Positions 44,315-54,914 of a stretch of 64,000 nucleotides of DNA are shown here, piece after piece (position 1 is the stretch's first letter; the number at the start of each line of letters is the position of its first letter). The notes under the pieces were generated by a model that saw only the letters and a program-made list of their open reading frames with translations, had not been told where the DNA came from and ran no database searches. Origin of the DNA: Acidisarcina polymorpha (GTDB lineage Bacteria > Acidobacteriota > Terriglobia > Terriglobales > Acidobacteriaceae). The stretch lies in the NCBI RefSeq assembly GCF_003330725.1, contig NZ_CP030840.1:6628116-6692115 (forward strand). Direction: 5' to 3'. Both the position numbers and the translations under genes were made by a program.

Positions 44315-46733
44315 TTACATGGCGTCAGACGAGGTCGTTCGCGGTGGTCTCAACGCAGTAATCTGCACAAGATATTTCCCGAGTTGTCTTGGGGTCGGAC
44401 CTGCAGGCGTGGGTAGATCCGCCAGCTTCATCAATAGTTTTTCGTAGGCCAAGAGACCGTCGTCAATCGCGGCCTGTTCGGCCTCTCCGAGAGGAATCTC
44501 TTGGAGATTCCTTAGCAGGTTCTTTTTCCCTTCGAGTATGAGGGCGGCGGTCGATTGCTTCGGCACATAGAAGTCGCACTTGGCACAGGCCATGCGGTGC
44601 GGACACTGCTCAAAGAAGTCATAGGTGCAATAGCCGTGTCCGAGGTCATAGCACTTCCATGGTTCAGTTGAGGCGATCCCAGTGCGAACGGCATCCTGGT
44701 TCGATCAGCACCTCGATGGCGCGCAGGTTGCGCGCAAAGTATCCAGCATCGGCATAGGACTTGGCCATCTTCAGATTCGTAATCTTCTCATAATGCTGGG
44801 TCGCTGACGGACTTGCGTGACCGAGCCACTTCTGCAGTTCAAATAAAGTCATCGGTTCCTTCGCGTTGAAGAGCTGCGAAGCAATGGTGGAACGTGCCCG
44901 ATGCGTAGTAATGTTGCCGCGCACATCGGCCAGCGGCACGCCGGCTTTAGCGCAAAGCGCGGGGATGAGGATGTTGTTCAGGTAGGACTTGCCAACGCCT
45001 GTGAGCCGGAGCGCGAAGAGAAAGTCCACGAACTCTCCGCTCTTCCAGTCGGCCCGCTTGGCGCCGTGCGGACGCACCTTCTCCCAGGCAGCGATGGCAT
45101 CTCCAACGATACGATCCACCGGCTTCGTGAAGGCCGTTGCGGTCTTGTTGACTGGAACATCGAGCAGACACCGCATCGGCGGGAAGTATGTCGCCCGTGC
45201 CAGGGACAGTGACTGCATCGCGCTGCCATCGGATGCAGCCGACCCGCAGCCTGAGAATCTCGTTATTACGAAGCCCAGCGAAGAGCCAGGTCGTCGCGAG
45301 CGCCCTGCACAACTCGATGGGATAACTGTTGGGTCGAAAGTTCCCTCGATGGGCCGGGCCACGACGGGGAAGATCGTCGGGAACGAGGTTGAGGTCAGCC
45401 CAGACGAGCTTGGCCCACACATCCTCGGCGATGACCCGCGGGTTGCGGCCGATCAAAGCGGCGAGACTCTTCGGTATGTTCAGATGCCGCATGGGATCGA
45501 ACCGTCGCGGGATCAGGTCCCACTCCTGAAGATCCCGAAAGAAGATCCGCAGCGCGGAGGTGCGGCTCGCGCGAGTGCTTGGGGAGAGTAACTTGCCCCG
45601 GCTTCTAACATGAACGGGATCGATGCTTCCCCAGTCTCCACCATGCCACTGGCAGACGACGGAGATGAGTTCCGCTGCAAGATCGCGCGTCCAATCGCTT
45701 GGTGATAAAACCGTTGGATGTACATGACCGAGCCAACGGCCCACGTTGAGCAGGAAGCAATAGCTCTGGGTTCTGGAGCTTCTCGCATACGTGGATCGAT
45801 CAAACCAGAGACGGCAGAGGCGCGCCCACTCAGGCGGCACGCCGAGAGTAAGGGCGGGCGAAGACTCCTTGTCGGGAACGGATCGATGAACCTCAAGAGC
45901 CTCTGGAACAGTTCCCATGCTGGCCAGCACACGGGAGACAGCCACGATGAATAGCTGCCGATGCGCGGTGGCTTGCGTGCGATCACCTTCTTCAAATGCT
46001 CCAACGTGAGCTGGTCGAGATGGGGCGAGCGGATGAAAAGGAGCGTCTCGAAGACAGTCCGCATGATGCGATCGCTCATGCCGTGCTTGAGGTATCCCCA
46101 CTCCAGAAGCAATGCGAAGACCCGGTCGGAGACGATCTTCATGTAATCACGTCCAAACACCTTGCGCGCAAGGCACCCGTAAACGACGTGGTCGCACTTG
46201 AGACGGTGTAGGTCAGCAAAGTCACAGAGCAGATAAGCGATGGCGACGATGTGCTGACGCTCCATCCTGCTCCGCTCGATGGAATCGATCCACTCTTCAG
46301 TGGTCCATCCCGAGAAGGAACGCTTGCGCTCAGCCATCTCACGCAGGAAGAACAGCAGCACATACTTGCGATGGTTGGTCTTGATCCCCGTGTAGTCGAG
46401 CGTATCGTTCAGCGGCTGCACCAGCCGGTTGAGCGAAGGAGCAAAGTCCATCGTTCGCCCGTACCTGTAGAAGCGATACGCCTCCGCATAGCGTGTCAAC
46501 AGACCCTCTTCGCACGCGGTGAGCGTGGAACTACGGTCGTATCGGTCGAGACCATTTGGCCAGGTCCAGGGTCCGTCGTCTGCCTTCTTAGGCATCTCCT
46601 TCTCTGGTCCCCACTGAGCACGGGCGCTGCTCTGAAAGAGCGATGAGCGCTGTTCGACGGTCAGGGTATCAACCCAACGCCCGATGTTGTTGTGCCATGG
46701 CTGTCCATCCTTCCTTACTCGCTTGGCTGTCAC
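44315..46733 (-). pseudogene. tnpB: Tn554-type TnpB tyrosine recombinase, frameshifted
   Basis: A large tyrosine recombinase of the Tn554 TnpB type (intact members exceed 600 residues). GTG at 46733 overlaps the tnpA stop (GTGA). The N-terminal part (VRKDGQPWHNNIGRWVDTLT) runs to about 45950. The frame then changes to the DNA-binding part (STRASRTSALRIFFRDLQEW) and the first catalytic Arg block ATTWLFAGLRNNEILRLRVG. A further change leads to THRARSTIASQL and WLGHASPSATQHYEKI (His-Arg, His, Tyr). A last change leads to the zinc-ribbon-like tail FEQCPHRMACAKCDFYVPKQ and EGKKNLLRNLQEIPLGEAEQ. With at least three frame breaks it is inactive. No tnpC follows. Confidence 0.82.
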
Positions 46734-47699
46734 TGAACGACCTCCGCCAGCATCTGAACCCGGCGGGCATGGATCTGAGCCATGCCCGTCGCGAGCTTTA
46801 GCGAAAGGTCGCGGCCACTGAGATGGATATAGAGCAGCGTGGTCTGCACGCTGCGATGTCTGGCGAAACTTGCAATCTCGTGGATGTCCCAGCCTGCATG
46901 GGCTAGATCGGTCAGACAGAGATGGCGAAGTGTGTGCGTTGAGAAGCGTTGGACGCCAGCTCTGCGTGCAATCTGGAGTACGATCTTCGACCAACTCCAT
47001 ATCGAAACGGGATCGCTGTAGTTAAGGCGTGACTCGGAGAGAAAGAGCGGCCGAGATAGCGGACAAGCAACTCGCCGCTCGATGCGGAATAAGGAAGAGC
47101 GCGCTCGCGGCGTCCCTTCGTACTCTCGGCTCGAATCTTGAGCAGGCGTCTCGACGGATCCATGTCGCTACTCTGGAGACTGCAAAGCTCTTCGCGGCGA
47201 AGTCCAGCGTCATAGGCAAACGCAAGCATCGTCCTGTTGCGGGTGGACTCCTGTCGTGCCGCCGCAAGAATGCTATGCCAGTCTTCCTCGTTAGGAATCC
47301 AGGGCAGCTTGTGATGGCGTGCGACCATCGCCCGTCCGCTGCTGGTCTGTGCAGCTGGTTTGTGGGAACGTGTCCCTTCTTCCATCAAATATCCATGGAA
47401 TAGGCGAACAACTGTCAATAGCTGCTGTATCGTCGCGTTCGCTAAAACAACCTCGCCAGCCTGCAACGCAGCGAGATACCGTCCCGCATCCGCGCGCGTC
47501 GCGGAGACGGACGCGACGCGACGCGGGTAGACTCCGAGAATGCAAGATATCTCTCCAATGCCCTCGAATAAGCATCGAGCGTATTGGCCGACAGGCCACG
47601 GTGCGACTGCAACAAAAGCTACGCATGAGCGGGAGCGTCGCATGCGACCAAGGGAAAACGATCGCAACGGATCGGGTGAACGGTGAACTCGAACGGCAC
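46730..47699 (-). pseudogene. tnpA: Tn554-type TnpA tyrosine recombinase, broken
   Basis: The first recombinase gene of a Tn554-like pair (about 320 residues if intact). GTG at 47699 has AGGAGG five bases upstream and begins VPFEFTVHPIRCDRFPLVAC. A TAG follows after PAHA, then GLSANTLDAYSRALERYLAF. The next frame continues VSATRADAGRYLAALQAGEV, WHSILAAARQESTRNRTMLA and the Arg block AFAYDAGLRREELCSL. After another change come THTLRHLCLTDLAHAGWDIH and SFARHRSVQTTLLYIHLSGR (His-x-x-Arg, His, Tyr nucleophile). The stop overlaps the tnpB start by four bases, as in coupled tnpAB pairs. Confidence 0.82.
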
Positions 47700-47746
47700 A
47701 TGAACCTCCTGGTGGAGATCCAAGGAGAACAGGCACGACGGCACCA

Positions 47747-47793
47747 ACGCCTCACGAGGGGAGCGCGGCGGCGGCGAGCCAGCGGAAAACACT
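47747..47793 (-). repeat. 47-bp inverted repeat, right copy
   Basis: The reverse complement of this segment (AGTGTTTTCCGCTGGCTCGC first) matches 42261-42307 at 44 of 47 positions. It lies about 50 bp upstream of the tnpA start, where a recombinase would find an element end. Homology does not extend further on either side. Confidence 0.7.
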
Positions 47794-47906
47794 CGACTTA
47801 AGTTACAGACTACGTTGGAGTTGCTGATTCAGTTGCCGGTCCTTCGCTCCAATTCGATGCGATCGCTGACCCGCCGCCCGTTTCAAAGTTCGGCAATCGT
47901 TAAGCC

Positions 47907-48437
47907 TCAGAGCAGTGCGGTATGAATGGAAATACCTGCCAGGATTCCATCGGCTACGGCTGAAATCGTATCCGACGTACCCCGGCCATCATTGCGCGTG
48001 GCATACACTCCCGGAACAGTCGTCATCATACCTGGATCGGTCCAGATGAGCCCCCCAAAAGCACCATTCTCTATTACGCACCCCAGTTGTCGTGCCAATG
48101 TGCTGTTGTTCTCTGCGAAAGCTAAGAGCAACTTAGAGGCAACGCGGCTTTCGCCTGAATGGAGGGTCACTCTGAAACTTCCTGTCCCTTCCCTCCGCGC
48201 TTCGACAGCTATACCATCGATGGTTCTCAAGGAAGGGTATCGCTCTAGCTCGGACAACGTTGAATCGATCACACCAATTTCGTGGTGGTTAGGAAAATCG
48301 CTGACGACGCGTTTGACGGATCCGTTTCCTGGTTGACCGGAGTAGATGATGCAGACTTCACGTCTAGCACGCGCGAGTTGCACTCCCGCCGATAAACCAG
48401 TATAGCTATCCCCAACAATGATTGCGTCGTATAGCAT
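47907..48437 (-). pseudogene. Thioredoxin-reductase-like FAD oxidoreductase with central deletion
   Basis: A 176-residue remnant of a pyridine-nucleotide flavoprotein of about 300 residues (TrxB/GliT-like). The N-terminal FAD-binding part is present (LYDAIIVGDSYTGLSAGVQL, where the second glycine of GxGxxG is Asp), followed by ARREVCIIYSGQPGNGSVKR and SKLLLAFAENN. It then jumps directly to the C-terminal FAD part (LARQLGCVIENGAFGGLIWT, TTVPGVYATRND, ADGILAGISIHTALL). The NAD(P)H domain and the redox-active CxxC are gone. The frame is intact across the joint. FAD binding may be impaired as well, so no oxidoreductase activity is expected. Confidence 0.75.
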
Positions 48438-49061
48438 GTTTGGCATCCGCATTAGGAGAGGCGACTGAGTTGTAGCCAGCTGTGGGGACTCGGCAGAACG
48501 GTGCCAAGCCCTCTTCCACATTTGTACAGAATGAGACGGTTCTCTTCGTGGGAACGGTCACCGCTTAAACTGCCAAAAAGAGCTGTGTATGCGCCAAAGC
48601 GAAAAACCCAACTTTCAGAACTGACATTGGTAACACAGCCCCTGGCTATTTTGAAGTCGGCGTCTGTGGGTCTCTTCGACCAGATGTGGGCTGCCCTGGT
48701 CCGCCCTCTGCGAACAAATCAGCTCTTCCGTCGCTGCCGACGTCAACAAATTCCACATTCGCGGAGGAACATGTTTCTCTGCGACGATTTACCGATGTCT
48801 GTTACTTCAGAGGTTGCTTTTGGAGAGTCACTGAAGCCTTAGTAGATCCAGACACAAGCACCTCCCCAACGGGTGAACAATGCGTTTTTAGGCCCTGGAG
48901 TTTCTTGTACCCGAACAACGCCAATCATCGCGACTAAGGTCTGAAGAGCAGAGGTGGCTGGAGGGTGATTGCACAGAAACGGTGGCGACCGCAGCAGCTC
49001 TGTGTAACGTACCTTGCAGCGTGTGACTGAGTTAAATCGTGGCGTCGAGCCCCAACGGAAG
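48438..49061. other. 624-bp region without a supported gene
   Basis: Plus frames at 48501-48842 and 48686-48937 have no family features. No RNA or repeat was recognised. The region separates the mobile-element zone from the leucine genes. Confidence 0.4.
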
Positions 49062-49718
49062 TCAGATTGCCGGCTGACTAGCACCCGCTAGATGGGACTT
49101 TGGCATAGCCCAAAGACGTTTCTCGTGCGCGGCTTCAAAAGAGGTCAGTGCTTCGGTGTGGCGCAAGGTCAGGCTAATGTCATCGTAGCCGTTGAGCAGG
49201 CAAAACTTTCGAAATGGTTCGATTTCGAAGCGGGCATGGAAGCCTTCGTCGTCGGTGACAGTCTGATGTTCGAGGTTGATGGTTATGATACTGTCCGGGT
49301 TTTTGGTGGAGCGGCCCATCAGCGTCTTCACATGGTCTTCTTGAAGGCGGACGAGGATGATGCCGTTCTTGCCTGCGTTGGAATAGAAAATGTCGGCGAA
49401 GGTGGGTGCTATGACGGCGAGGAAGCCGAACTGGTTGAGCGCCCATGCGGCGTGCTCGCGCGAGGAGCCACAGCCGAAGTTGCGCTCGGCGATGAGGATC
49501 TGCGCGCCGTGGTACTCGGGCTTGTTGATCACGAAGCTAGCATTGGGCGTAATGGAATCGGGCACGTCTAGGTTGTAACGCCAATCGTAAAAGAGAAAGT
49601 CGCCGTAGCCCGTGCGCTCAATGCGCTTGAGGAACTGTTTCGGGATTATCTGGTCCGTGTCGATGTTGGGCAGCGGCAGCGGCATGGCTTTGGATTTGAG
49701 TTCGTTGATGGGGGTCAT
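49062..49718 (-). CDS. leuD: 3-isopropylmalate dehydratase small subunit
   Basis: The small subunit of isopropylmalate isomerase (218 residues), acting with LeuC to convert 2- to 3-isopropylmalate in leucine synthesis. Typical blocks: [40 protein letters not shown] and [22 protein letters not shown] at 49718 overlaps the leuC stop (ATGA), and GAAGGAG lies upstream. The C-terminal 20 residues ([18 protein letters not shown]) extend past the usual end. It is the last gene of leuB-leuC-leuD. Confidence 0.95.
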   Translation of the reverse strand: MTPINELKSKAMPLPLPNIDTDQIIPKQFLKRIERTGYGDFLFYDWRYNLDVPDSITPNASFVINKPEYHGAQILIAERNFGCGSSREHAAWALNQFGFLAVIAPTFADIFYSNAGKNGIILVRLQEDHVKTLMGRSTKNPDSIITINLEHQTVTDDEGFHARFEIEPFRKFCLLNGYDDISLTLRHTEALTSFEAAHEKRLWAMPKSHLAGASQPAI

Positions 49719-51151
49719 TGGCGTAGTACTCCTTCTGCGGACTTCCACTTACGTATGTCGGTGAAATGGCCGGTGATGGCTGCGGCGGCGGCCATTTCAG
49801 GGCTTACGAGGTGGGTGCGGCCTCCGCGACCCTGGCGGCCTTCGAAGTTGCGGTTGCTTGTGGAGGCGCAGCGTTCGCCGGGCTGCAGGATGTCGGGGTT
49901 CATGCCCAGGCACATGGAGCAGCCCGGCTCGCGCCACTCGAAGCCTGCATTTTTGAATACAATGTCGAGACCCTCTTCTTCAGCCTGGCGCTTGACCTGT
50001 TGCGAGCCGGGAACGACCATCGCGCGAATCTTCGTGGCGATGTGGTGGCCCCTTACCACGGCGGCTGCGGCGCGCAAATCTTCGATCCGGCCGTTGGTGC
50101 AGGAGCCGATGAAGACCGTATCGATCGTTATTTCTTCCATGTGCATGCCGGGCTTCAGGTCCATGTACTCGTATGCGCTGGCGAAGCTCTTACGGTCGCC
50201 GTCGGACTTCGCATCTTCGAGCGAGGGCACCTTTCCGTCAATCGTCGCGTGCATGCCGGGAGACGTGCCCCAGGTTACGGCAGGTACGAGTGTTGAAGCG
50301 TCAACGTGGAGTTCGCGGTCGAAGATGGCACCTTCGTCGGTGGGCAGCGTCTTCCAGTGGGCGACGGCTTGTTCCCATGCTTCGCCTTGTGGCGAGAAGC
50401 GGCGACTTTTTAGATATTCGAAGGTCGTCTCGTCGGGAGCGATCATGCCGGCGCGCGCACCTGCCTCGATGCTCATATTACAGATGGTCATGCGACCTTC
50501 CATGCTGAGCGCGCGGATGGAGCAGCCCGCGTACTCGATCACGTGGCCCGTAGCGCCGTCGGTGCCGATCTTGCCGATGATATCGAGGATAATGTCCTTG
50601 GCTGTGACGCCGAAGGGCAGGTCCCCCTCGACGTTGATACGGAAGGTCTTGGGTTTGGTCAGCGGCAGCGTCTGCGTTGCCATTACATGCTCGACCTCAG
50701 ACGTGCCAATGCCGAAGGCCAGTGCGCCAAAAGCGCCGTGTGTTGAGGTGTGCGAGTCGCCGCAGACGATTGTTATGCCGGGCTTGGTGGCACCGAGCTC
50801 GGGTCCTATCATGTGGACGATCCCCTGCGACGCATCCTGCACGTCAAAGAATTCAATGCCGAAGTCAGTGCAGTTCTTACGGAGCGTCTGCACCTGCTTC
50901 GACGCGATCTGGTCGATGATGTGGAGCCGGTCCTCGACACTGGTGGTGGGTACATTGTGATCCACCGTGGCGATGTGCCGCTCTGGGTGACGCAACTTAC
51001 GGCCAGCCAGGCGTAGTCCTTCAAATGCCTGTGGCGACGTCACTTCATGCACTAGTTGCAGGTCGATATAGAGGAGTGGCGGCTCGCCTACCGGTTCGAC
51101 GACTAGGTGTTGTTGCCAGATTTTTTCAAACAGTGTTCTTGGTTCGCTCAT
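49715..51151 (-). CDS. leuC: 3-isopropylmalate dehydratase large subunit
   Basis: The large subunit of isopropylmalate isomerase (478 residues), an aconitase-family 4Fe-4S enzyme of the leucine pathway. Cluster cysteines are seen in [19 protein letters not shown] and [17 protein letters not shown]. Other hallmarks are [32 protein letters not shown] and [20 protein letters not shown]-like [16 protein letters not shown]. It is complete, with normal length. It lies between leuB (160 bp upstream) and leuD (4-bp overlap) on the minus strand. Confidence 0.97.
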   Translation of the reverse strand: MSEPRTLFEKIWQQHLVVEPVGEPPLLYIDLQLVHEVTSPQAFEGLRLAGRKLRHPERHIATVDHNVPTTSVEDRLHIIDQIASKQVQTLRKNCTDFGIEFFDVQDASQGIVHMIGPELGATKPGITIVCGDSHTSTHGAFGALAFGIGTSEVEHVMATQTLPLTKPKTFRINVEGDLPFGVTAKDIILDIIGKIGTDGATGHVIEYAGCSIRALSMEGRMTICNMSIEAGARAGMIAPDETTFEYLKSRRFSPQGEAWEQAVAHWKTLPTDEGAIFDRELHVDASTLVPAVTWGTSPGMHATIDGKVPSLEDAKSDGDRKSFASAYEYMDLKPGMHMEEITIDTVFIGSCTNGRIEDLRAAAAVVRGHHIATKIRAMVVPGSQQVKRQAEEEGLDIVFKNAGFEWREPGCSMCLGMNPDILQPGERCASTSNRNFEGRQGRGGRTHLVSPEMAAAAAITGHFTDIRKWKSAEGVLRQ

Positions 51152-51311
51152 CTTCCCTCATTGTGAGTAGTGCAGTGGTAGCGCGGAGGCCGCCGAATTC
51201 AGATTTGACCGGACTTATCTTCGCTGAAGCAAGTACTACGTCGCGCTTCACGCTCCGACAGCAGTCGGAATAATATGGTCGGGGCTGTTGGCTGAAGCGC
51301 AAAAGGGTACG

Positions 51312-52418
51312 CTACAAGGCCGACAAGCTCGCTGCCAAGTTTGCCTTGACGAGGTCGACGAGGAGTCTTCCCATCAACTGCGTGTCGACGGCATGTTGAC
51401 CGTCCACGTTGCGGCTTAAAATGTCAGGGGTGCGGTACCCAGCTTCGAGCACCTGAACGACAGCGTCTTCGATGCCCTTTGCTTCGGTCTCCAGACCGCC
51501 AGAAATGCGCAGCATCATCGCTGCGGTAAGGATGGTGCCGATGGGATTGGCCTTGCCCTGGCCGGCGATATCCGGCGCGGAGCCGTGTATGGGCTCATAA
51601 AGGTTGACCTTGCCCCCGACCGTGGCTGAGGGCAGCATGCCGAGTGAGCCGGTGATGACCCCGCTCTCGTCGGAAAGGATGTCACCGAAGAGGTTTTCGG
51701 TAAGGATCACATCGAAATCGCGTGGACGCGTCATGAGGTGGATGGCCATCGAGTCGACAAGCTGATGCTCGACCGTGACGTTCGGATACTCGTTCGCGAC
51801 CTGATCGACGACGAAACGCCACATCTGCGAGCACTCGAGTACGTTGGCCTTATCTACGCTGGTGAGCTTTTTCTTCGGGCGCTTGGCTGCAATATCGAAG
51901 GCAATCCTTGCAACTCGCTCGACCTCATCCTGCGTGTAGACCATGGTGTTGTGAGCGCGGCGGAGTTGCTTGTCCCACAAGCGTGGTTCGCCGAAGTAGA
52001 GGCCACCGAGAAGTTCACGCACAAACATTATGTCGGCGCCTTCGGTTATCTCGTGGCGTAACGGGCTGTTGTTGGCGAGTGCCTTGTAGGCGATCGCAGG
52101 ACGCAGATTGGCGAATCCGCCGAGTTCAGCGCGAATCTTGAGCAGGCCGGCTTCGGGGCGCTCGCTGGGGGCTAGCTTGTTGAACTTGTTATCACCTACC
52201 GCGCCAAGCAGTGCGGCATCGCAGGTGAGTGTTTTCTGCAGGGTCTCGTTGGGTAGGGGCGTGCCGTGCGCGTCGATGCCCGCGCCGCCGATGAGCAATG
52301 GCATGTACTCGAAGGTGTGTCCGCCGACCTCCCCAACGGCATCAAGGACGTTGACCGCCTCTTGGATGACCTCCGGGCCAATGCCGTCACCTGCTAGTAG
52401 TGCAATTCTAAGGTGCAT
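51312..52418 (-). CDS. leuB: 3-isopropylmalate dehydrogenase
   Basis: An NAD-dependent beta-decarboxylating dehydrogenase (368 residues) that oxidises 3-isopropylmalate to 2-oxoisocaproate in leucine synthesis. Blocks include IALLAGDGIGPEVIQEAVNV, FVRELLGGLYFGEPR, the catalytic Lys/Tyr region (MVYTQDEVERVARIAFDIAA) and LTENLFGDILSDESGVITGS with the metal-binding aspartates. NAD binding is in YEPIHGSAPDIAGQGKANPI. It is first of the leuB-leuC-leuD cluster; no leuA lies in the window. Upstream there is no obvious leader peptide or T-box. Confidence 0.97.
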   Translation of the reverse strand: MHLRIALLAGDGIGPEVIQEAVNVLDAVGEVGGHTFEYMPLLIGGAGIDAHGTPLPNETLQKTLTCDAALLGAVGDNKFNKLAPSERPEAGLLKIRAELGGFANLRPAIAYKALANNSPLRHEITEGADIMFVRELLGGLYFGEPRLWDKQLRRAHNTMVYTQDEVERVARIAFDIAAKRPKKKLTSVDKANVLECSQMWRFVVDQVANEYPNVTVEHQLVDSMAIHLMTRPRDFDVILTENLFGDILSDESGVITGSLGMLPSATVGGKVNLYEPIHGSAPDIAGQGKANPIGTILTAAMMLRISGGLETEAKGIEDAVVQVLEAGYRTPDILSRNVDGQHAVDTQLMGRLLVDLVKANLAASLSAL

Positions 52419-52977
52419 TGATTATCCTTCAGGCGCTTAGGTGCGTGAGATTCCCTGGGTTTTTTGCGTTGCAAAATGGACGCGTCTGAAGCTTCATTGC
52501 ATCTACTTCATACCTTGGTCATCCCAAACGATTCTCAAAGTTAGATGCGCGTAAAGAGTAGTGTCACCGCTCGATTCTGCCAAAATGCATGCTGCATCGG
52601 TCACAAGTGAATACATGGGTCAGTCCCACTCAGAACAAAACAAAATGCGCTCACTACTCGGCGAGTAGTCAACTTGAATGACTCGCGTCAGGAAAGAGCC
52701 GGCCGCTTTGAGCCGACACCGCGCGTGTCTACTACCACCCGGAGTGCCGATTGGGACAACATCAGCGCAATAAGTGACAAGTGCTTGCGATGAAGCCATC
52801 GATAGCTTTTCTCTCGTCGTCAAACAATTTCGTAGTCCAGAAGTATTTTGATATTTGCTTTTCCCGATTCATGCACCGGTGGCACTAAATACTCTAGCCA
52901 TACCTAAACCGGAACCTGAGCGGGCCACTTCGATTCAAAGAAGTTCATCGCCTCATCCTAGGGAGAGAATCGCCGCA
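52419..52977. other. Upstream region of leuB and the M28 peptidase gene
   Basis: A 559-bp divergent intergenic region. Its middle (52547-52690) is a copy of the dispersed repeat also found at 60472-60630. I see no gene; the open frame from 52855 is regarded as the leader of the peptidase gene. Confidence 0.5.
52547..52690 (+). repeat. Dispersed intergenic repeat, copy A
   Basis: About 145 bp align with 60472-60630. The best-kept parts are CGATTCTGCCAAAATGCA (52572-52589) and GGGTCAGTCCCAC (52617-52629), followed by an A/C-rich stretch (AACAAAACAA). GGGTCAGT-type repeats recall the multiple-repeat ends of IS21-like elements; this likeness is from memory and unverified. Confidence 0.6.
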
Positions 52978-54768
52978 ATGGTAATTGGAAGTAGTTGTAA
53001 GTTTTTTTCCTGTCCATTCTTGATCACGGGTTTTTTCTTATCGATCTCGATCCCGGCTACGAGATTTGTTGAAGCACAGCGCGTGGCTGATCCGGTCCGC
53101 GCCGGCGAGCCTACAGCGACCACACCGGAAAAGCTCGATCTCGGTATGTACTCGCGCATTCGCGACGAGGAGTTCAATCACTCGCATGTCATGGAGTATG
53201 CAGGCGGCCTCTCGGATGACATCGGCCCGCGTCTTTCAGGCTCGCCTGCGATGATGCGTGCGGATGATTGGGCACGCAGTCAGCTCACGACTATGGGCTG
53301 CAAGAATGTACGGCATGAAAGCTGGGGCGAGTTCGGCATGGCATGGACACAGATAAACACGTCCCTGGCGCTGGTCAAGCCCGCGAACAGCGTTTTCGTA
53401 GCGCAAGCGACTCCGTGGTCGCCCTCGACAAACGGCACGGTAAACGCGGAGGTGGTCCATCTGACCGAGCTGACGTCGGAAAATGACCTGGCACGTTGGA
53501 AGGGCATGCTCAAAGGCAGAATCGTGCTCTATGAACAAGCACCCTTCGATGCCAATCAGGGTCCGGAGATGGTGCACGATACAGCCGAAAAACTTGCGGA
53601 GATCGCTCAGTATCCGCTGAACGGCGACATGAACGATCAGTATGCAACCACACCGGCCATGCTGGCTCTTTACCGGAAGTTTTTCCAGAGCATTGCCTTC
53701 CGCGAACACGTTGGAAAGTTTTTTGCGGACGAAGGTGTTGTCGCGGTCTTGATTCCCGGTGGTTCCGACGGCGCTCTCCATGTCGATATCTTCGATAGCC
53801 TTGGAATGTCGGTATATCGCGCCGATCATAAGCAACCGATCCCGGAGGCCGTCGTCACGACGCAAGCTTGGGGGCGGATGCAGAGGCTTCTGGATAACAA
53901 AGTTCCTGTAACGGTCAGCCTCAACATTGCCACGCACTTTGGTGATGAGCACGTACCGGGCTACAACGTCCTTGCAGAAATCCCAGGCACCGATCCCAAA
54001 CTCAAAGATGAGGTTGTGATGGTCGGCGGTCATTTGGATAGTTGGTATGCCGGCACAGGCGCGACGGACAATGGTGCGGGAGTAGCTGTGGCCATCGAGG
54101 CAATGCGTGTCCTCAACGCTCTGCACGTGCAGCCACGCCGAACCATTCGAATCGCACTTTGGAGTGGTGAGGAGCAAGGTGTCCTTGGATCTCAGGCCTA
54201 TGTTGCCAAGCATTTTGCGGACATACATTTTTCGTCCAGCCCTGATGATGCGGCTACCGTGAACATCGTGAAGCCGATCGTCGCTCCTCCTACCGCAAAA
54301 TCCGAAGGAGCTTTGCTCGATGCGTACTACAACATGGATGACGGTACCGGGAAGCTACTGGGCATCTATACCGAAGGAAACCAAGGTGTGAGCGATATCT
54401 TTTCCCAGTGGATGAAGCCCTTGGGCGATCTGGGCCTAACCACGATCAGCACGCGCAACTTTGGAGCCACCGATCATGCCGCCTTTCAACTGGCTGGCCT
54501 GCCGGGTTTTCAGTTCATTCAGGATCCACGGGACTACGTCAGCCGCACACACCATACGTCACTGGATACCTATGAGCACCTCAGTGAGCCGGATCTTAAG
54601 CAGGCAGCCGTGATCGAGGCTATTTTCTTGTACAACACCGCGATGCGAGACACCATGCTGCCCCGACCGGCGCATTCAGAGCCTCCCTCCCGATTGTTTA
54701 AGACACACGCAAGTAAAGATTTGCATGAGTCAAGACCTGATCGGCCTCGCTATTTCTGTACCAGGTGA
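52978..54768 (+). CDS. Secreted M28-family zinc peptidase
   Basis: An exported metallopeptidase of about 596 residues (M28, aminopeptidase/carboxypeptidase Q-like). The ATG at 52978 (GGGAGAG upstream) gives a hydrophobic export segment (FLITGFFLSISIPATRF). A protease-associated region follows (VVHLTELTSENDLARWKGML). Two-zinc ligands are visible: His-Asp in VMVGGHLDSWYAG and ATDNGAGVAVAIE, the catalytic Glu in WSGEEQGVLGS, Asp in YYNMDDGTGKL and the last His in RTHHTSLDTYEHL. It would release amino acids from peptides outside the cytoplasm. The frame extends to 52855, but that part lacks a leader-like structure. Confidence 0.9.
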   Translation: MVIGSSCKFFSCPFLITGFFLSISIPATRFVEAQRVADPVRAGEPTATTPEKLDLGMYSRIRDEEFNHSHVMEYAGGLSDDIGPRLSGSPAMMRADDWARSQLTTMGCKNVRHESWGEFGMAWTQINTSLALVKPANSVFVAQATPWSPSTNGTVNAEVVHLTELTSENDLARWKGMLKGRIVLYEQAPFDANQGPEMVHDTAEKLAEIAQYPLNGDMNDQYATTPAMLALYRKFFQSIAFREHVGKFFADEGVVAVLIPGGSDGALHVDIFDSLGMSVYRADHKQPIPEAVVTTQAWGRMQRLLDNKVPVTVSLNIATHFGDEHVPGYNVLAEIPGTDPKLKDEVVMVGGHLDSWYAGTGATDNGAGVAVAIEAMRVLNALHVQPRRTIRIALWSGEEQGVLGSQAYVAKHFADIHFSSSPDDAATVNIVKPIVAPPTAKSEGALLDAYYNMDDGTGKLLGIYTEGNQGVSDIFSQWMKPLGDLGLTTISTRNFGATDHAAFQLAGLPGFQFIQDPRDYVSRTHHTSLDTYEHLSEPDLKQAAVIEAIFLYNTAMRDTMLPRPAHSEPPSRLFKTHASKDLHESRPDRPRYFCTR

Positions 54769-54914
54769 AATGTTGGTCTTCGACCAAAACTGATCTGAAT
54801 AAGGGGAGGCTTTGGATGAGGAAGATGCGTTTTTCTGTGGAACAGATCACAGAATGAGAGGTGGCCACGGCCACGTGGACCAGAACATAAGCTCAGTGGG
54901 AAATGATCTAGTCA

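Noticed and set aside
44196-44447. Plus-strand ORF directly after the SDR
   Set aside because: Overlaps the readable C-terminus of tnpB on the other strand; no family features.
52419-52546. Possible leucine leader or T-box upstream of leuB
   Set aside because: No leucine-codon run with a terminator pair, and no T-box sequence was found.
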